This document shows, in pieces, positions 36,308 to 45,153 of a stretch of 64,000 bases of DNA. This DNA is from Nioella sp. MMSF_3534 (lineage in GTDB: Bacteria > Pseudomonadota > Alphaproteobacteria > Rhodobacterales > Rhodobacteraceae), in the NCBI RefSeq assembly GCF_030732985.1, contig NZ_JASHJX010000008.1, positions 1-64,000 on the forward strand, in the 5' to 3' direction. The position numbers were made by a program, and so were the translations under genes. The notes under the pieces were generated by a model that had not been told where the DNA came from, did no database searches, and saw only the letters and a program-made list of their open reading frames with translations. Positions within the stretch are counted from its first letter, which is position 1, and each line of letters begins with the position of its first letter.

Positions 36308-38278
36308 TCACCCGTACATTTTAATGATTTCCCGTGTCGTCTGAACTGCAGCCTCAAGCTTTGACCTATCTGCATCCTTGATTCCGAAGCTAGCCGGATC
36401 GAACGACAACTGACCTGCTCCGCCGACGGGTGCGGCCGCTCGTGTCGCGCGGCCGAGTGCGCGACTATTTATTGCGAGCTTTTGAACCTTTGTATTCTTT
36501 GCCGGATCCTCTGACATCATCGGCGCGGTTTCGGGCCCCCGAGTCACCGCCCGCACCTCCTGCAGCTCCTGCTTCAGCCTAGCCACCGTCTCACGGGTCT
36601 CAGACATCTGCCGATCCCGCCGCAGCCCCTCCTCGTCCGGATATGGGAAACTCCCCGACTGCCCGGCGTGCAGCACCTTCAAAGCCGGGTCCTCGAAATA
36701 CTTCACCCTTCTTGCCCGGATCGGCATCTGCGCGTCGATCACGAGGATGACCTCGTCGAGGTCCATGCGTCGGGCCTCATCCTCGGTCAGGAGCGGGGTG
36801 TCCTCGGTCCTCTCCGAGACGCTGCGTCCTTCGAACGGATTGCGTCCAACAGCGCGAGAGCGGGTCACCACACGCTTGGTGGTCTTGCCGACAGCTTGGC
36901 TCAGCTCCTCGATGGTCTTCTGCTCGGACGGGGTGAGGTAGAGTTTCACGCCTGCGCCCCCCTGCAGCGATCGGCGGGTGTTTTCACCATAGATCTCGTC
37001 CAGCGCCGGGATCGTCTGGGTCACGATGGCGAGGTTGCCGCCGAAGGAGCGCAGCGTCTTTATGCTTTCGGCGACGATTGGCATTTTCCCGAGCCGGTCA
37101 AACTCGTCGAGCATGATCATCACCGGCCAGGGCTCATCATCGCCGGGTTCCTGAGCCTGCAGCGAGGCAATCAGGTCCGAAAAGAAGAGGCGGATCAGCG
37201 GGGCAAGCGGGCGGATCATCTCGGATTCGACCACAAGATAGATCGCATGTGGGCGGCGGCGGATATCCCGGAATGAGAAGTCAGAAGTCGCGGTGGCCGC
37301 GTCGATCGCGCGGTTATCCCAAGTGTCGAGACCCGATGTCATCAGGAGGGAGAGGTAGGAAGTGAGGGTGTCGTTGTTGGTCGATGCCATGCGCTCGAAG
37401 ATCAGCTTGGCCGAGGTGTTCTTCACTTCCTGAGAACGCTTCAAGTATTCCTTCTGCTTGTCGCCCCCCGAGGCTGTGATGCGATAGATCTCGCCGATGG
37501 TCGGCACGCCGCGCTCGAAGGCCAAAAGCCCGGACGCCACGAAGAGGTCGATACCCCCGGCCAATAGCCCGCTCAGCTTTTCGTTGTCGGTCTGCAGGAA
37601 GAGCTTGGCGGTGAGTTTCAGCTCCATCTGCTGCCGGTCGGGGTTGGTCATGGCCGCGATGCGCGCCAGCGGATTGTAGCGATGTGTCGGTCGGTCCCAG
37701 TCGGTCGGCGCGAAGCGGAAAACCTTGTCGCCCATGCTGGCGCGGAAGCGCGAGGTCTCGCGGAAGTTCTCGCCTTTCACGTCGAGCACCACGGCGGAGC
37801 CCTTGTAGGTCAGCAGGTTCGGGATCACGAACCCCACGCCCTTGCCCCGGCCTGTAGGCGCCACGATCAGCGCGTGGGGGAAGGTTTTTGAGACAAGGAA
37901 CGGGCGACTGGATTTCGGGGAGCCAAGCTTGCCCAGAAGGAAGCCGCCGCCGGGCTTGGCAAAGAAACCGTTCCTCTTCATCTCGCTGCGGGTCTGCCAA
38001 TGCGTCGTCCCGAAGCGAGTCAATGCATCCCCCAGAAGCGTGACGCTCAGCATCAGCGATGCCAGGCCGAAGCCGCCAAGGATGAGGTTCACCCAGAGGA
38101 AGTCTTTCGGTGCAGACTGAGACAGACCCCGATATTCGCGGGCAAGCAGGGTGACGTCGAAACGCGTGGGAGAAAGCCCATAGCGGAACATGACAAAGCC
38201 GGTCGCCACAACATAGCACATGGCGAGGCCGACCAGCACGAGGCTCAACACACCGAGGGCGATCTTGCCTTTATCCAT
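36308..38278 (-). CDS. virD4: VirD4/TraG-type coupling protein
   Basis: 656 aa from the ATG at 38278, which overlaps the relaxase stop by 8 bp and has AAGGGGATCACCC upstream. Two N-terminal membrane helices (IALGVLSLVLVGLAMCYVVA; LILGGFGLASLMLSVTLLG). The ATPase shows Walker A VAPTGRGKGVGFVIP (about residue 144), LDVKGENFRET and Walker B PVMIMLDEFDRLG (about 386), with FGGNLAIVTQT and TRRSLQGGAGVKLYLTPSEQ. It carries the relaxosome to the T4SS channel. Co-transcribed after the relaxase gene. Confidence 0.95.
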   Translation of the reverse strand: MDKGKIALGVLSLVLVGLAMCYVVATGFVMFRYGLSPTRFDVTLLAREYRGLSQSAPKDFLWVNLILGGFGLASLMLSVTLLGDALTRFGTTHWQTRSEMKRNGFFAKPGGGFLLGKLGSPKSSRPFLVSKTFPHALIVAPTGRGKGVGFVIPNLLTYKGSAVVLDVKGENFRETSRFRASMGDKVFRFAPTDWDRPTHRYNPLARIAAMTNPDRQQMELKLTAKLFLQTDNEKLSGLLAGGIDLFVASGLLAFERGVPTIGEIYRITASGGDKQKEYLKRSQEVKNTSAKLIFERMASTNNDTLTSYLSLLMTSGLDTWDNRAIDAATATSDFSFRDIRRRPHAIYLVVESEMIRPLAPLIRLFFSDLIASLQAQEPGDDEPWPVMIMLDEFDRLGKMPIVAESIKTLRSFGGNLAIVTQTIPALDEIYGENTRRSLQGGAGVKLYLTPSEQKTIEELSQAVGKTTKRVVTRSRAVGRNPFEGRSVSERTEDTPLLTEDEARRMDLDEVILVIDAQMPIRARRVKYFEDPALKVLHAGQSGSFPYPDEEGLRRDRQMSETRETVARLKQELQEVRAVTRGPETAPMMSEDPAKNTKVQKLAINSRALGRATRAAAPVGGAGQLSFDPASFGIKDADRSKLEAAVQTTREIIKMYG

Positions 38279-40619
38279 GGGTGATCCCCTTCTCGCCATC
38301 TGCCGCAGCGTGGCGTGCGCGCTGCGCCTCTATCTGTTCTTCCGCCAATGCATCGAGAACGCGCTCCATCGCCGGGCCATGCGCAGTGACATCGCTGCTC
38401 TGGAGATAGGTCTTGGCGAGTTCCAGCTGGCGCAGCGGATCCTCGGTGAATGTGTCCAGGACGTCCGCGTTGCCAGCCCGCAGTGCGTCGATTGCGTCGG
38501 GGCTTAGCCGTTCGTTGACCTGCCGGACGATGTCATGGCGCTCTGCCTCGGATATCGGATCCCCGGCGTCGGCGTTTCGCAAAAAGGCCATGACGGTTGG
38601 CGCTGTCTCTTCCAGATACCGGCGCTCGGCGTAGTCTTGTCGCGCCTGGTCCTCGATCTCGAAACTGCGCTCGCTGATATAGGCACGCGACGCGCCGAGC
38701 GAACGAAGGTGATTGATTTCGTCCTGGACGGCCTGCCCGAATTCATCATCCGGCATCTCCGTGCGATAGCGGGCGAGGGTGCGGAGCTCTTCGGTGATCG
38801 GACCGAGATGATCCGAGGGATCCCGCAAGGCGAGGTCCATGTCGCCAGCATGCAGCGTGCGGTCCTGCGCCGATACCGCATATTGCGGCGGCATTCGACT
38901 GTCAGTTATCTGTTCCCAGGCCATTAAGGCCAGTTCGGCATGTTGCGGCGATTTCTGCGCGTAGGCATCGAACGCGGCGCGGGCCTCTTCAACCTCCACG
39001 GCACCTGCCCGCCGGACGGACGGGTCGTCGGAGAACGGATGATCGAAATCCGTGCGGCGGAACTGCGCCACCAGCGCCCTGAACGCCTGCCGCTCCGATG
39101 GGGCAAAAATGTCGGACCCGTCCTTCTCGAGATCACCCCCTGGTGCCGCCAACCGCTCACCGAGCACTTCCTCAGCGTCATCCACCTCGTCGCCCTCGGT
39201 TGGCGCGCGCAGGACGCGCACGTCAGTCAGAACATCGCCCAACCGAACATGCACGGCTTCCAGCCGGTCGAGCGCTTCTTCCCGGTCCGCAGATTTCTCC
39301 AGATCGAGGTCGCTTGCTTTGGCAATCCCCTGCAGATCCTGTGCCAACCACTGGCGTTCCAGTGCGGCATTGCCTGCCCCTTCCCGCAGGCGCGCGGCCA
39401 CAGCCTCGGCATCAATGCCCGTGCCTTGCAACGCCTCGGCCAGCTTTGGTGCCACCTCTCCATCGTCAAGACGCGCGAGGTGATCTTCACTGGCGTTTGA
39501 CCTTGCATAGATGCCGTCCCGGGACGGAGCATCGACCAGGGCGGCGGAGCGATCCCCGAGCGGGTTCAAATGCGCGACCGAGGCCAGAACGTCGGTCAGC
39601 TTGCGCTCGATCACAGGCCGCTCGGCCGCCGGCGCCCTGTCGATCGCCGTCTCGATCTGGCGAATGTTCTGAGAAAACTCGGTGATCAGCGTGTCGAACG
39701 CTGCTTCGTCTTGGGACATGTAGATGGCTCCGTCAGATTGAATCTGACCGCCACTGGCAAGGATGGTGCTGGCCCTCTCGAGCGCCTCGGACACGTCTTC
39801 GAAATTCGAACGGGACGCCTCCGCCGCGAGCCCGCGATAGATCAAAGCGTTTTGCCGGACGGTTTCCAGAGCGGCCGCCAGGTCAGCACCGGTTCTCTGG
39901 CGCTCGACAGGGGGACGACCTTCGTCGCGAGCCTTGTAGATTTCATCGATCTCGGCGCGGTAGGTCGTGACGCCGCGATCCAGACGACGCGTCGCCTCAA
40001 GGCGGATCCCATGAACTTGGGCCGCCTCGACCATCGCCTCGCGAAAGGCGTCGTAGTTGAAGTGATGATCCTTCCCGAGAAAGAACATTTCGCCATCCTT
40101 GCTGCGGCGGTTCAGAACGATATGCGCATGTGGATGCGCGCGATCTTGGTGTATTGCAGCAATATAGTCGAATTGCGAGCCCTCGCCTTGAAAGAACTTC
40201 TCGCAGACGGCCTGGGTGATATCGCGCACCTCTTCACCACTGGTCCCAACCGGGAATGCCATCAGCAGATGTGACGTATGGCCAAGCTTGGGGCTGTAGC
40301 GCTCGTTCCACTGGTTCTCGAACCGCCGCGCCACTCGGTTGATCTCGGCTTCCGAGAGCTGCTTCTTCCCGTCATGGGTGCCGCGACTGTCGAGGATATG
40401 GGTCGACTTTGTTGTGAGATATGTGAGCTGAGCCCGTAGCTGCGCCCCGGTGTGGCAGCCCCCTTTCGAAATGGCCTTGAAGATCGCTGGCGAATAGCCG
40501 CGCGCGGCCCGAACCATCTGCGCGTCCCTGGAAAGCCCCTGCCAGAATCCCGAAACTCGGCTCCAGCCGCGGTCAAATAGCGCCGGGTCGATGCCACGGA
40601 CCCGGTCACTCCGCGCCAT
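38271..40619 (-). CDS. VirD2/MobP-type relaxase with long C-terminal domain
   Basis: 782 aa. The N-terminal relaxase domain includes AQLTYLTTKSTHILDSRGTH, WNERYSPKLGHTSHLLMAFP and the metal-binding His cluster DRAHPHAHIVLNRRSKDG (about residue 155-170). The rest is helical and acidic with repeated Ala/Glu segments and no helicase or primase motif. It nicks oriT and pilots the strand into the recipient. ATGs at 40625 and 40619 both overlap the upstream mobC-like gene; the latter has better spacing to GAGGG. The His triad and its place beside virD4 make the call firm. Confidence 0.92.
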   Translation of the reverse strand: MARSDRVRGIDPALFDRGWSRVSGFWQGLSRDAQMVRAARGYSPAIFKAISKGGCHTGAQLRAQLTYLTTKSTHILDSRGTHDGKKQLSEAEINRVARRFENQWNERYSPKLGHTSHLLMAFPVGTSGEEVRDITQAVCEKFFQGEGSQFDYIAAIHQDRAHPHAHIVLNRRSKDGEMFFLGKDHHFNYDAFREAMVEAAQVHGIRLEATRRLDRGVTTYRAEIDEIYKARDEGRPPVERQRTGADLAAALETVRQNALIYRGLAAEASRSNFEDVSEALERASTILASGGQIQSDGAIYMSQDEAAFDTLITEFSQNIRQIETAIDRAPAAERPVIERKLTDVLASVAHLNPLGDRSAALVDAPSRDGIYARSNASEDHLARLDDGEVAPKLAEALQGTGIDAEAVAARLREGAGNAALERQWLAQDLQGIAKASDLDLEKSADREEALDRLEAVHVRLGDVLTDVRVLRAPTEGDEVDDAEEVLGERLAAPGGDLEKDGSDIFAPSERQAFRALVAQFRRTDFDHPFSDDPSVRRAGAVEVEEARAAFDAYAQKSPQHAELALMAWEQITDSRMPPQYAVSAQDRTLHAGDMDLALRDPSDHLGPITEELRTLARYRTEMPDDEFGQAVQDEINHLRSLGASRAYISERSFEIEDQARQDYAERRYLEETAPTVMAFLRNADAGDPISEAERHDIVRQVNERLSPDAIDALRAGNADVLDTFTEDPLRQLELAKTYLQSSDVTAHGPAMERVLDALAEEQIEAQRARHAAADGEKGITHG

Positions 40620-41193
40620 TCTCATCCCTCTCCGCGAGGCCCGCCAGGGCAGAGCTGATCTCAAGGTCCAGCAGGCTGCGCCGCGCACGCGACATCTCCT
40701 GGACCTGGTCGGCCAGATCGAAGACCAGACCCGCAAGGGCGCGGACGTCACGGTGACTTGAGGCCGGGTAGGACAGTCTCTCGCCCCGCACCTTGGCCTC
40801 GTTCAGACGTCGCGCGATCTGGTTCACGTTGTTGCCGACCCGGTTGAGTGCGGCGCCGAGGTTGCGCAACTCGTCACACATCTCGTCGTCGGGCAGGAAG
40901 ACACCTTCGGCCGCCAGCATCAGGCGGCGCATGGCATCCGAGCGGTGCGCAATCCCGCGCCGCGACAGCGCCGCGTCGAACCGGCGCAGGTCGTCGTCCG
41001 AGACCCGGATCCCCACAACCCGCGATCGGCTGCCGTTCGCTGTCTGACGCTCATCCCGGTGGTTCACCACGTTGTAGATCGTCTTCAGGCTGACATCGTA
41101 GCGCGCGGCCAATGACGCCGCGGAGACGCCGTTCCGGCGCTCTTGGGCGATGGTCGATCGCTCGATCTCTGACAGTCTACGGCGGCGGGGCAT
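40606..41193 (-). CDS. MobC-like relaxosome accessory protein with HTH
   Basis: 195 aa from MPRRRRLSEIE. An N-terminal resolvase-type helix-turn-helix (ERRNGVSAASLAARYDVSLK-TIYNVV) is followed by a ribbon-helix-helix-like segment (RVVGIRVSDDDLRRFDAALS). The MobC motif is LRNLGAALNRVGNNVNQIAR. It should bind oriT in the adjacent intergenic region and help the relaxase. An upstream in-frame extension to 41268 would run into the inverted repeats and is less likely. Overlaps the relaxase start. Confidence 0.85.
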   Translation of the reverse strand: MPRRRRLSEIERSTIAQERRNGVSAASLAARYDVSLKTIYNVVNHRDERQTANGSRSRVVGIRVSDDDLRRFDAALSRRGIAHRSDAMRRLMLAAEGVFLPDDEMCDELRNLGAALNRVGNNVNQIARRLNEAKVRGERLSYPASSHRDVRALAGLVFDLADQVQEMSRARRSLLDLEISSALAGLAERDENGAE

Positions 41194-41227
41194 TTTGAAG
41201 TTAACGTTCCTATTTCTTGCCAACTTC

Positions 41228-41280
41228 GTACAAGCCCGCCGACTCCCAACGCAAGTGGAGTCGGCCATAAGGGCTTGTAC
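41228..41280. repeat. Nested perfect inverted repeats, probable oriT part
   Basis: Outer arms GTACAAGCCC (41228-41237) and GGGCTTGTAC (41271-41280); inner arms GCCGACTCC (41238-41246) and GGAGTCGGC (41257-41265); 10-nt loop and a 5-nt bulge. Together a 19-bp stem. It lies between the mobC-like and virC1-like genes, the usual place for oriT. Confidence 0.7.
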
Positions 41281-41290
41281 TCAATGTAGA

Positions 41291-41477
41291 AAATCGCCCT
41301 GCAGGGGCGATTTCCCGTCCTTTGTCAAATGGATCGCGCGTCGCGCTCATTGCACCACGCGATGCGGTCTCCGCATCGCGCATCGCGTCATTCGCGCCCC
41401 GTCTCTTGCACCCCGCAAGACGGGTTTTGCTGCGTGCTGACCGTCTCGCGTCACCCGCAGAACGACATACGCGAGAC
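41291..41477. other. Cluster of further perfect hairpins (probable oriT region)
   Basis: AAATCGCCC/GGGCGATTT (41291-41299 and 41305-41313), CGCGATGCGG/CCGCATCGCG (41358-41367 and 41371-41380), and GTCTCGCGT/ACGCGAGAC (41443-41451 and 41469-41477). An imperfect CCCGTC...GACGGG hairpin lies near 41400-41423. No protein gene is supported in 41194-41745. The density of inverted repeats fits relaxase and accessory binding sites; the nick site was not identified. Confidence 0.6.
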
Positions 41478-41745
41478 TGCCTCCCGTCGTCTGGAGCGCG
41501 CTATCCGTCACCTGCATTCCGTCCGCAGCACATCGCCAAGCGCATCCCGACATTTGGAGGGTGGGTGGTGCCCCGCGACGAATGCTGAAGGCGCCACGGC
41601 AGACGTCGCACGGTCATTGCAAAACGCCGTCCGCAGCATGCCAGACGCGGGTCGCATCACGACTTCTGCTTGACCCCTCCGCCACATGCGTTTAGCGACA
41701 TTTTGGTATTATCGCTGCGATTCACTATTTTTGCGGAGGATCAGA

Positions 41746-42465
41746 ATGCCGAACGAAAATCTTGTGGTCATCGCAGCGATGGCCCGGAAAGGGGGCAGTG
41801 GAAAAACGACGCTTTCGCGCGCCTTGATCAGCGCCGCGATCGCCGCCGGACGCAGAGTGATGTTGATCGACACGGACAGCACGAGGGTACTCGGGGCCTG
41901 GCATACTCGGGCGCAAGCCGGTGGGCTGAGTTCGCCGCTTCTCTGCTCGGCCACCGTCGAAAGCGTGGCGGGTGTCGAGGATCAGATCGATCAGGTCTAC
42001 ATGGCAGGCACGGCAGACTTCATCTTCATCGATACCGCAGGGGTCGGTGCCGAATGGTCAGACGGCATCGCGGTGCTTGCGGACCACATCGTGACGCCCG
42101 TCATGCTGTCGAAGTCTGATTTCGATGTCGGAGCGCAGACTTCTGATTGGTTTGAGAAACTGAAATCCCGTGTTGACGACCCCTCCAGCCTTCCGCGCCA
42201 CCACGTCGTCCTCAACATGGTTGACCCGAAAACGACCCGTGCTGACGCCGCCCTGATTGAAGAAGCGCTAACCCGCTTTCCGGTGATTGAGACCGTCATG
42301 ATGCGACGAAACACTTACAAGGAGATGGATCAGAAGGGGCTTCTCCACGCCTTGGCGCTGAAAAAGCAATCTGATCCAAACCCTCTGATGCGTCCACATG
42401 TACGTCATGTCGTCGAGGCGCTCGAGGAGGCGACGGACATCCTCAACAACATTCTTGCGGCGTGA
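41746..42465 (+). CDS. ParA/VirC1-like ATPase
   Basis: 239 aa, with GGAGGATCAGA before the ATG. Deviant Walker A ARKGGSGKTTLSRAL, A' motif MLIDTDST, Walker B FIFIDTAGVGAE. No ParB partner follows; instead the next gene is VirC2-like. This pair, next to oriT and divergent from mobC-virD2-virD4, matches the VirC1/VirC2 arrangement that assembles relaxosomes and moves them to the cell pole. A partition role is the alternative. Confidence 0.85.
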   Translation: MPNENLVVIAAMARKGGSGKTTLSRALISAAIAAGRRVMLIDTDSTRVLGAWHTRAQAGGLSSPLLCSATVESVAGVEDQIDQVYMAGTADFIFIDTAGVGAEWSDGIAVLADHIVTPVMLSKSDFDVGAQTSDWFEKLKSRVDDPSSLPRHHVVLNMVDPKTTRADAALIEEALTRFPVIETVMMRRNTYKEMDQKGLLHALALKKQSDPNPLMRPHVRHVVEALEEATDILNNILAA

Positions 42466-42475
42466 GGACAGGCGA

Positions 42476-43111
42476 TTGCGCAAGAAAATCCCGACCATCA
42501 CCAGGCCCGACCCAGCCTACGCCGCCACCCTGCAACAGGGTGACCGAGAGGTTCCGGGGAAGCAGGCTCAGGAACAGTTCACTGGACCAAAGACATTCGC
42601 CACGGCCGCTGACGCTGATCTGCGTGAGTCAGAGCGTGAACCGGAAAGTGCCGTGGCGCCGCACCAAGTCACCGCGGAAAGCTCTGACCCGCATACCAGC
42701 CTGAGTGCTCCCGTATCGACCGCGACCAAGAACCCGACCCGGAAGATCGACATCAGGGTCAACGCACTCGAACGACAGGAAGCAGCGCTCCAGACTTGTG
42801 GTGTTGAGCCAGCACATGTGGTGCGTGCCGCCCTGCGCCGTGCAGTCAAAGGCTGGCAACTGTCGCCGGTCTTCGCGCCAGTCGCGGAGGAGCGGCGCAC
42901 TCGAAACACGCAGTGGCAGGCCCGGACATCTCTGGCAGTCGATGCGGCCAGCCTGGGTGTCCTCCTCCGGGACCACGACCCCCTCGACGTCTTGAGTAAA
43001 TGGGCCCTGATCCGCGGCCAGGTGGAACCACGCCTATGGGGCGAGATCGACAAAATCTTGGAAGAAATTGCTGTTCGTGCTGCATCGCCGCATGAACCGC
43101 ACGCACCGTAA
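42476..43111 (+). CDS. VirC2-like ribbon-helix-helix protein
   Basis: 211 aa from a TTG start with GAGGACAGG upstream. A disordered, charged N-terminal half is followed by KIDIRVNALERQEAALQTCG, VEPAHVVRAALRRAVKGWQL and a helical end. That C-terminal half resembles the ribbon-helix-helix DNA-binding part of VirC2. It should bind near oriT. The start codon is uncertain because the frame is open further upstream. It is placed 10 bp after the VirC1-like gene. Confidence 0.65.
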   Translation: MRKKIPTITRPDPAYAATLQQGDREVPGKQAQEQFTGPKTFATAADADLRESEREPESAVAPHQVTAESSDPHTSLSAPVSTATKNPTRKIDIRVNALERQEAALQTCGVEPAHVVRAALRRAVKGWQLSPVFAPVAEERRTRNTQWQARTSLAVDAASLGVLLRDHDPLDVLSKWALIRGQVEPRLWGEIDKILEEIAVRAASPHEPHAP

Positions 43112-43205
43112 GATACCTATCTGAAAAGACAACTTGCATTTCAGTGGCAGGTTTACGCTGGCGCGTCACGATTCATATTGCACCTGCAGAAAGGCGCTAT
43201 TAACA

Positions 43206-43227
43206 GGCCGAAAGCAATTTTTCGGCC
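43206..43227 (+). terminator. Probable terminator after the virC-like pair
   Basis: GGCCGAAA, 6-nt loop, TTTCGGCC: an 8-bp perfect stem with T residues in its 3' arm, placed after the last virC-like gene. Confidence 0.5.
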
Positions 43228-43269
43228 TCCTGTTCACGCGTAGCGAGGTCCTGGATTCAGGAGCACATT

Positions 43270-43440
43270 TTGACCAAAGATCCCCGCCTCACTGGCGAAC
43301 CGATCATGCACATCCTCTGCAAGAAAACCGGCAAGCTGGTGGGTTATCTTTACCAGTGGAACAATGGCGATCTGCAGCCAGCGTGGTTCGATAGCGAAGT
43401 TCAGGACGTCCTCTACAAGCCGATCGCGGACGCGGCGTAG
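43270..43440 (+). CDS. Small soluble protein, 56 aa
   Basis: Starts at TTG with CAGGAGCAC upstream. The product (TKDPRLTGEPIMHILCKKTG, then VGYLYQWNNGDLQPAWF and DVLYKPIADA) has a well-formed, folded-looking composition. I do not recognise the family. It stands alone between virC2 and the RelBE-type pair. Confidence 0.5.
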   Translation: MTKDPRLTGEPIMHILCKKTGKLVGYLYQWNNGDLQPAWFDSEVQDVLYKPIADAA

Positions 43441-43520
43441 GCTCGACCTGCGGGGCAGGGGGCCGGCCATTGGCGACGAGAACCAATCCGAATTGCCCAG
43501 AGTCTGCCCCCAAATGGCCC

Positions 43521-43811
43521 TCAGGGCCACTGCTGTGCCGCATGCAGGACACGGAGGACCGTGACCGCTGCTGGCGTTTCGGAATACACGACAAGATAAT
43601 TGGGCCGAACGATCAGTTCGCGTGTTCCAGGCACTCGACCCGGTCGGCAGCGCTTCGGGTGGATGGTGAGTTGAGTGACCTTGGCGTGGATCTCATCCAT
43701 CAGCGACCACGCAGCTGCTGGATTGTCATCCGAAATGTAATCGACAATCGCCATCAAATCTTCGACGGCGGTCGCTTTCCATTCAAGTTCTGGCACGGGA
43801 TTTCCCGTCAA
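43521..43811 (-). CDS. RelE/ParE-family toxin
   Basis: 96 aa. The fold signature is clear: WKATAVEDLMAIVDYISDDN, AAAWSLMDEIHAKVTQL, HPKRCRPGRVPGTRELIV, NYLVVYSETPAAVTVLRVLH. Members either cut mRNA on ribosomes or poison gyrase; the sequence alone does not decide which. The start overlaps the antitoxin gene by 29 bp. Likely maintains the mobile element. Confidence 0.9.
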   Translation of the reverse strand: MTGNPVPELEWKATAVEDLMAIVDYISDDNPAAAWSLMDEIHAKVTQLTIHPKRCRPGRVPGTRELIVRPNYLVVYSETPAAVTVLRVLHAAQQWP

Positions 43812-44082
43812 TCAGTGCGCGCGCGTCTGCCATGACCTCATCATGCGAGGCGTTTGGCCGTTGATCGAAAATGGCTTCCTGAACCTTGGCGCGAAACCAG
43901 GCGTCATAAGCGTCGGGATTGGCGGCAAGTCCGGCGGGCAGCCCGCCCTCGGCGGCGACCCTCGTCAGCAGGATGCGAACAGCGTCAGAGAGCGTCAGCC
44001 CGACGCCGGCAAGAGCGTCCGCAGCCTGGGCCTTGAGCTGATCGTCGACCCGGACGTGAAGCATAGATGTGTGGGCAGGCAT
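43783..44082 (-). CDS. RelB/DinJ-family antitoxin
   Basis: 99 aa. N-terminal ribbon-helix-helix (MLHVRVDDQLKAQAADALAG, LTLSDAVRILLTRVAAEGGL) and a disordered toxin-binding tail (ASHDEVMADARALIDGKS). It neutralises the RelE/ParE toxin and represses the pair, probably at the TGTATC/GATACA site at 44109. Confidence 0.9.
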   Translation of the reverse strand: MPAHTSMLHVRVDDQLKAQAADALAGVGLTLSDAVRILLTRVAAEGGLPAGLAANPDAYDAWFRAKVQEAIFDQRPNASHDEVMADARALIDGKSRART

Positions 44083-44826
44083 GATCGGTCCTCCTGTGCA
44101 TGGTTAAATGTATCGCAAATGAGATACAATTCAAGATGTGCGTTGGAGCGCTGCAGTACAAGACGGAAGCATGGTCTGCGTATCGGCGGCAGATTGTTGC
44201 AAACCCGAAGGTCACGAAAATCGTAGCGGACTTCGGGTGGGAGCCTTTGAAACAGAAGGCTGAGCAGGAAGATCATGCTATCGCTCACAAAATACGGCCT
44301 TTATGAGCGATAGGCGTGCAATCTATCCCTCAGATGCAGGGCCTTTCCAATTGGTGGCCGGAGCCGCAATCGTTGATATCAGGATCAATAAAGCTCACCA
44401 TAATCCAACTGCTTACCCGGCGGGAGTGAGCAATAGGTGCGGACATATATCGCCATTATCGCGAAGCCAACTGTCTGCTCATTGCACTGGTGGAGTTCGG
44501 AGGGCAGGGCCGGATGGCGGCTGGCAAAGCGTGAAAATCCGAAAATGTGTGACGAGGCAGTGCCACGTTTGCCCATAATCCGTTTTATGTAACATTACCC
44601 AGGGCGTGAGCTCACTTTGGTGGGCTTGGGAACGCGCTCGATACACTTTGTCACAACCGGGGCTTGTCGGGCAAATCTTTGTTTCCGCAGCACAGATTTC
44701 CCTTTGGTCGCATCCCGGAACAGCTCGGGGCGACTCCAGCTTGCCCGAAAGCGACTGGTGAACGGCCTTGCATGTTGGATTTTCCGACATTATATTGAGC
44801 GCGCGACAGCTATTCGGACATGGACG
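44083..44826. other. 744-bp region without a supported gene
   Basis: Contains the operator of the RelBE-type pair at its left end and should contain the promoter of the operon starting at 44827. Open frames here are short or lack start signals. No RNA gene or repeat was recognised. Confidence 0.5.
44109..44128. promoter_or_regulatory. Probable operator of the toxin-antitoxin pair
   Basis: TGTATC and GATACA form a perfect inverted repeat with 8-bp spacing, 27 bp upstream of the antitoxin start, the usual place for autoregulation. Confidence 0.55.
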
Positions 44827-45153
44827 ATGCAAACGACCACCAAGACGAAACTGTTTCCGAAGCAGGATCTGGAACTTGTGCTCCGTGACGAGCTCATGCT
44901 CGCGGCGGAGGCTGAAGCCAGCATGCACGGAATTGTTCTGCCCGCATCATCTGGGGTTGCGGCAGTCGCTCCTGTACCGATGGATTCTCTTGTAGTTGTG
45001 GAGCTCCTGTGTGCGGTTGAACCAGTGCTTGGCTTCACGCCGGCGGATGCGACGGTACGCACTGGCGGATACAACTCGGTGCAAGACGCATTGGATCACC
45101 TAATCCCGCGGCTGGAACAGCAGTGGAAGAAGAAGAATGGAGTGTCAGCATGA
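44827..45153 (+). CDS. Acyl-carrier-protein-like small protein
   Basis: 108 aa. Helical N-terminus, then VPMDSLVVVELLCAVEPVLG and VQDALDHLIPRLEQ. This matches the ACP pattern DSL-xx-VEL...E..F with the phosphopantetheine-site Ser at residue 54 and a later helix. The stop overlaps the next ATG as ATGA, so it heads the operon XRE, ImmA-chagasin, papain-like, ThyA-like. No synthase gene is nearby, so it may be a structural or signalling carrier protein. The ACP call is from motif reading and is moderate. Confidence 0.55.
   Translation: MQTTTKTKLFPKQDLELVLRDELMLAAEAEASMHGIVLPASSGVAAVAPVPMDSLVVVELLCAVEPVLGFTPADATVRTGGYNSVQDALDHLIPRLEQQWKKKNGVSA

Noticed and set aside
41329-41673. Small plus-strand frames in the putative oriT region
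   Set aside because: They run across perfect hairpins and have His/Ser/Arg-rich, non-protein-like composition.
41746-42465. Chromosome/plasmid partition ParA
   Set aside because: No ParB gene or parS array; VirC1-like role fits the oriT context better, though partition is not excluded.
44100-44306. 68-codon frame to the right of the RelB-type gene
   Set aside because: Starts inside the putative operator and lacks a ribosome-binding site.
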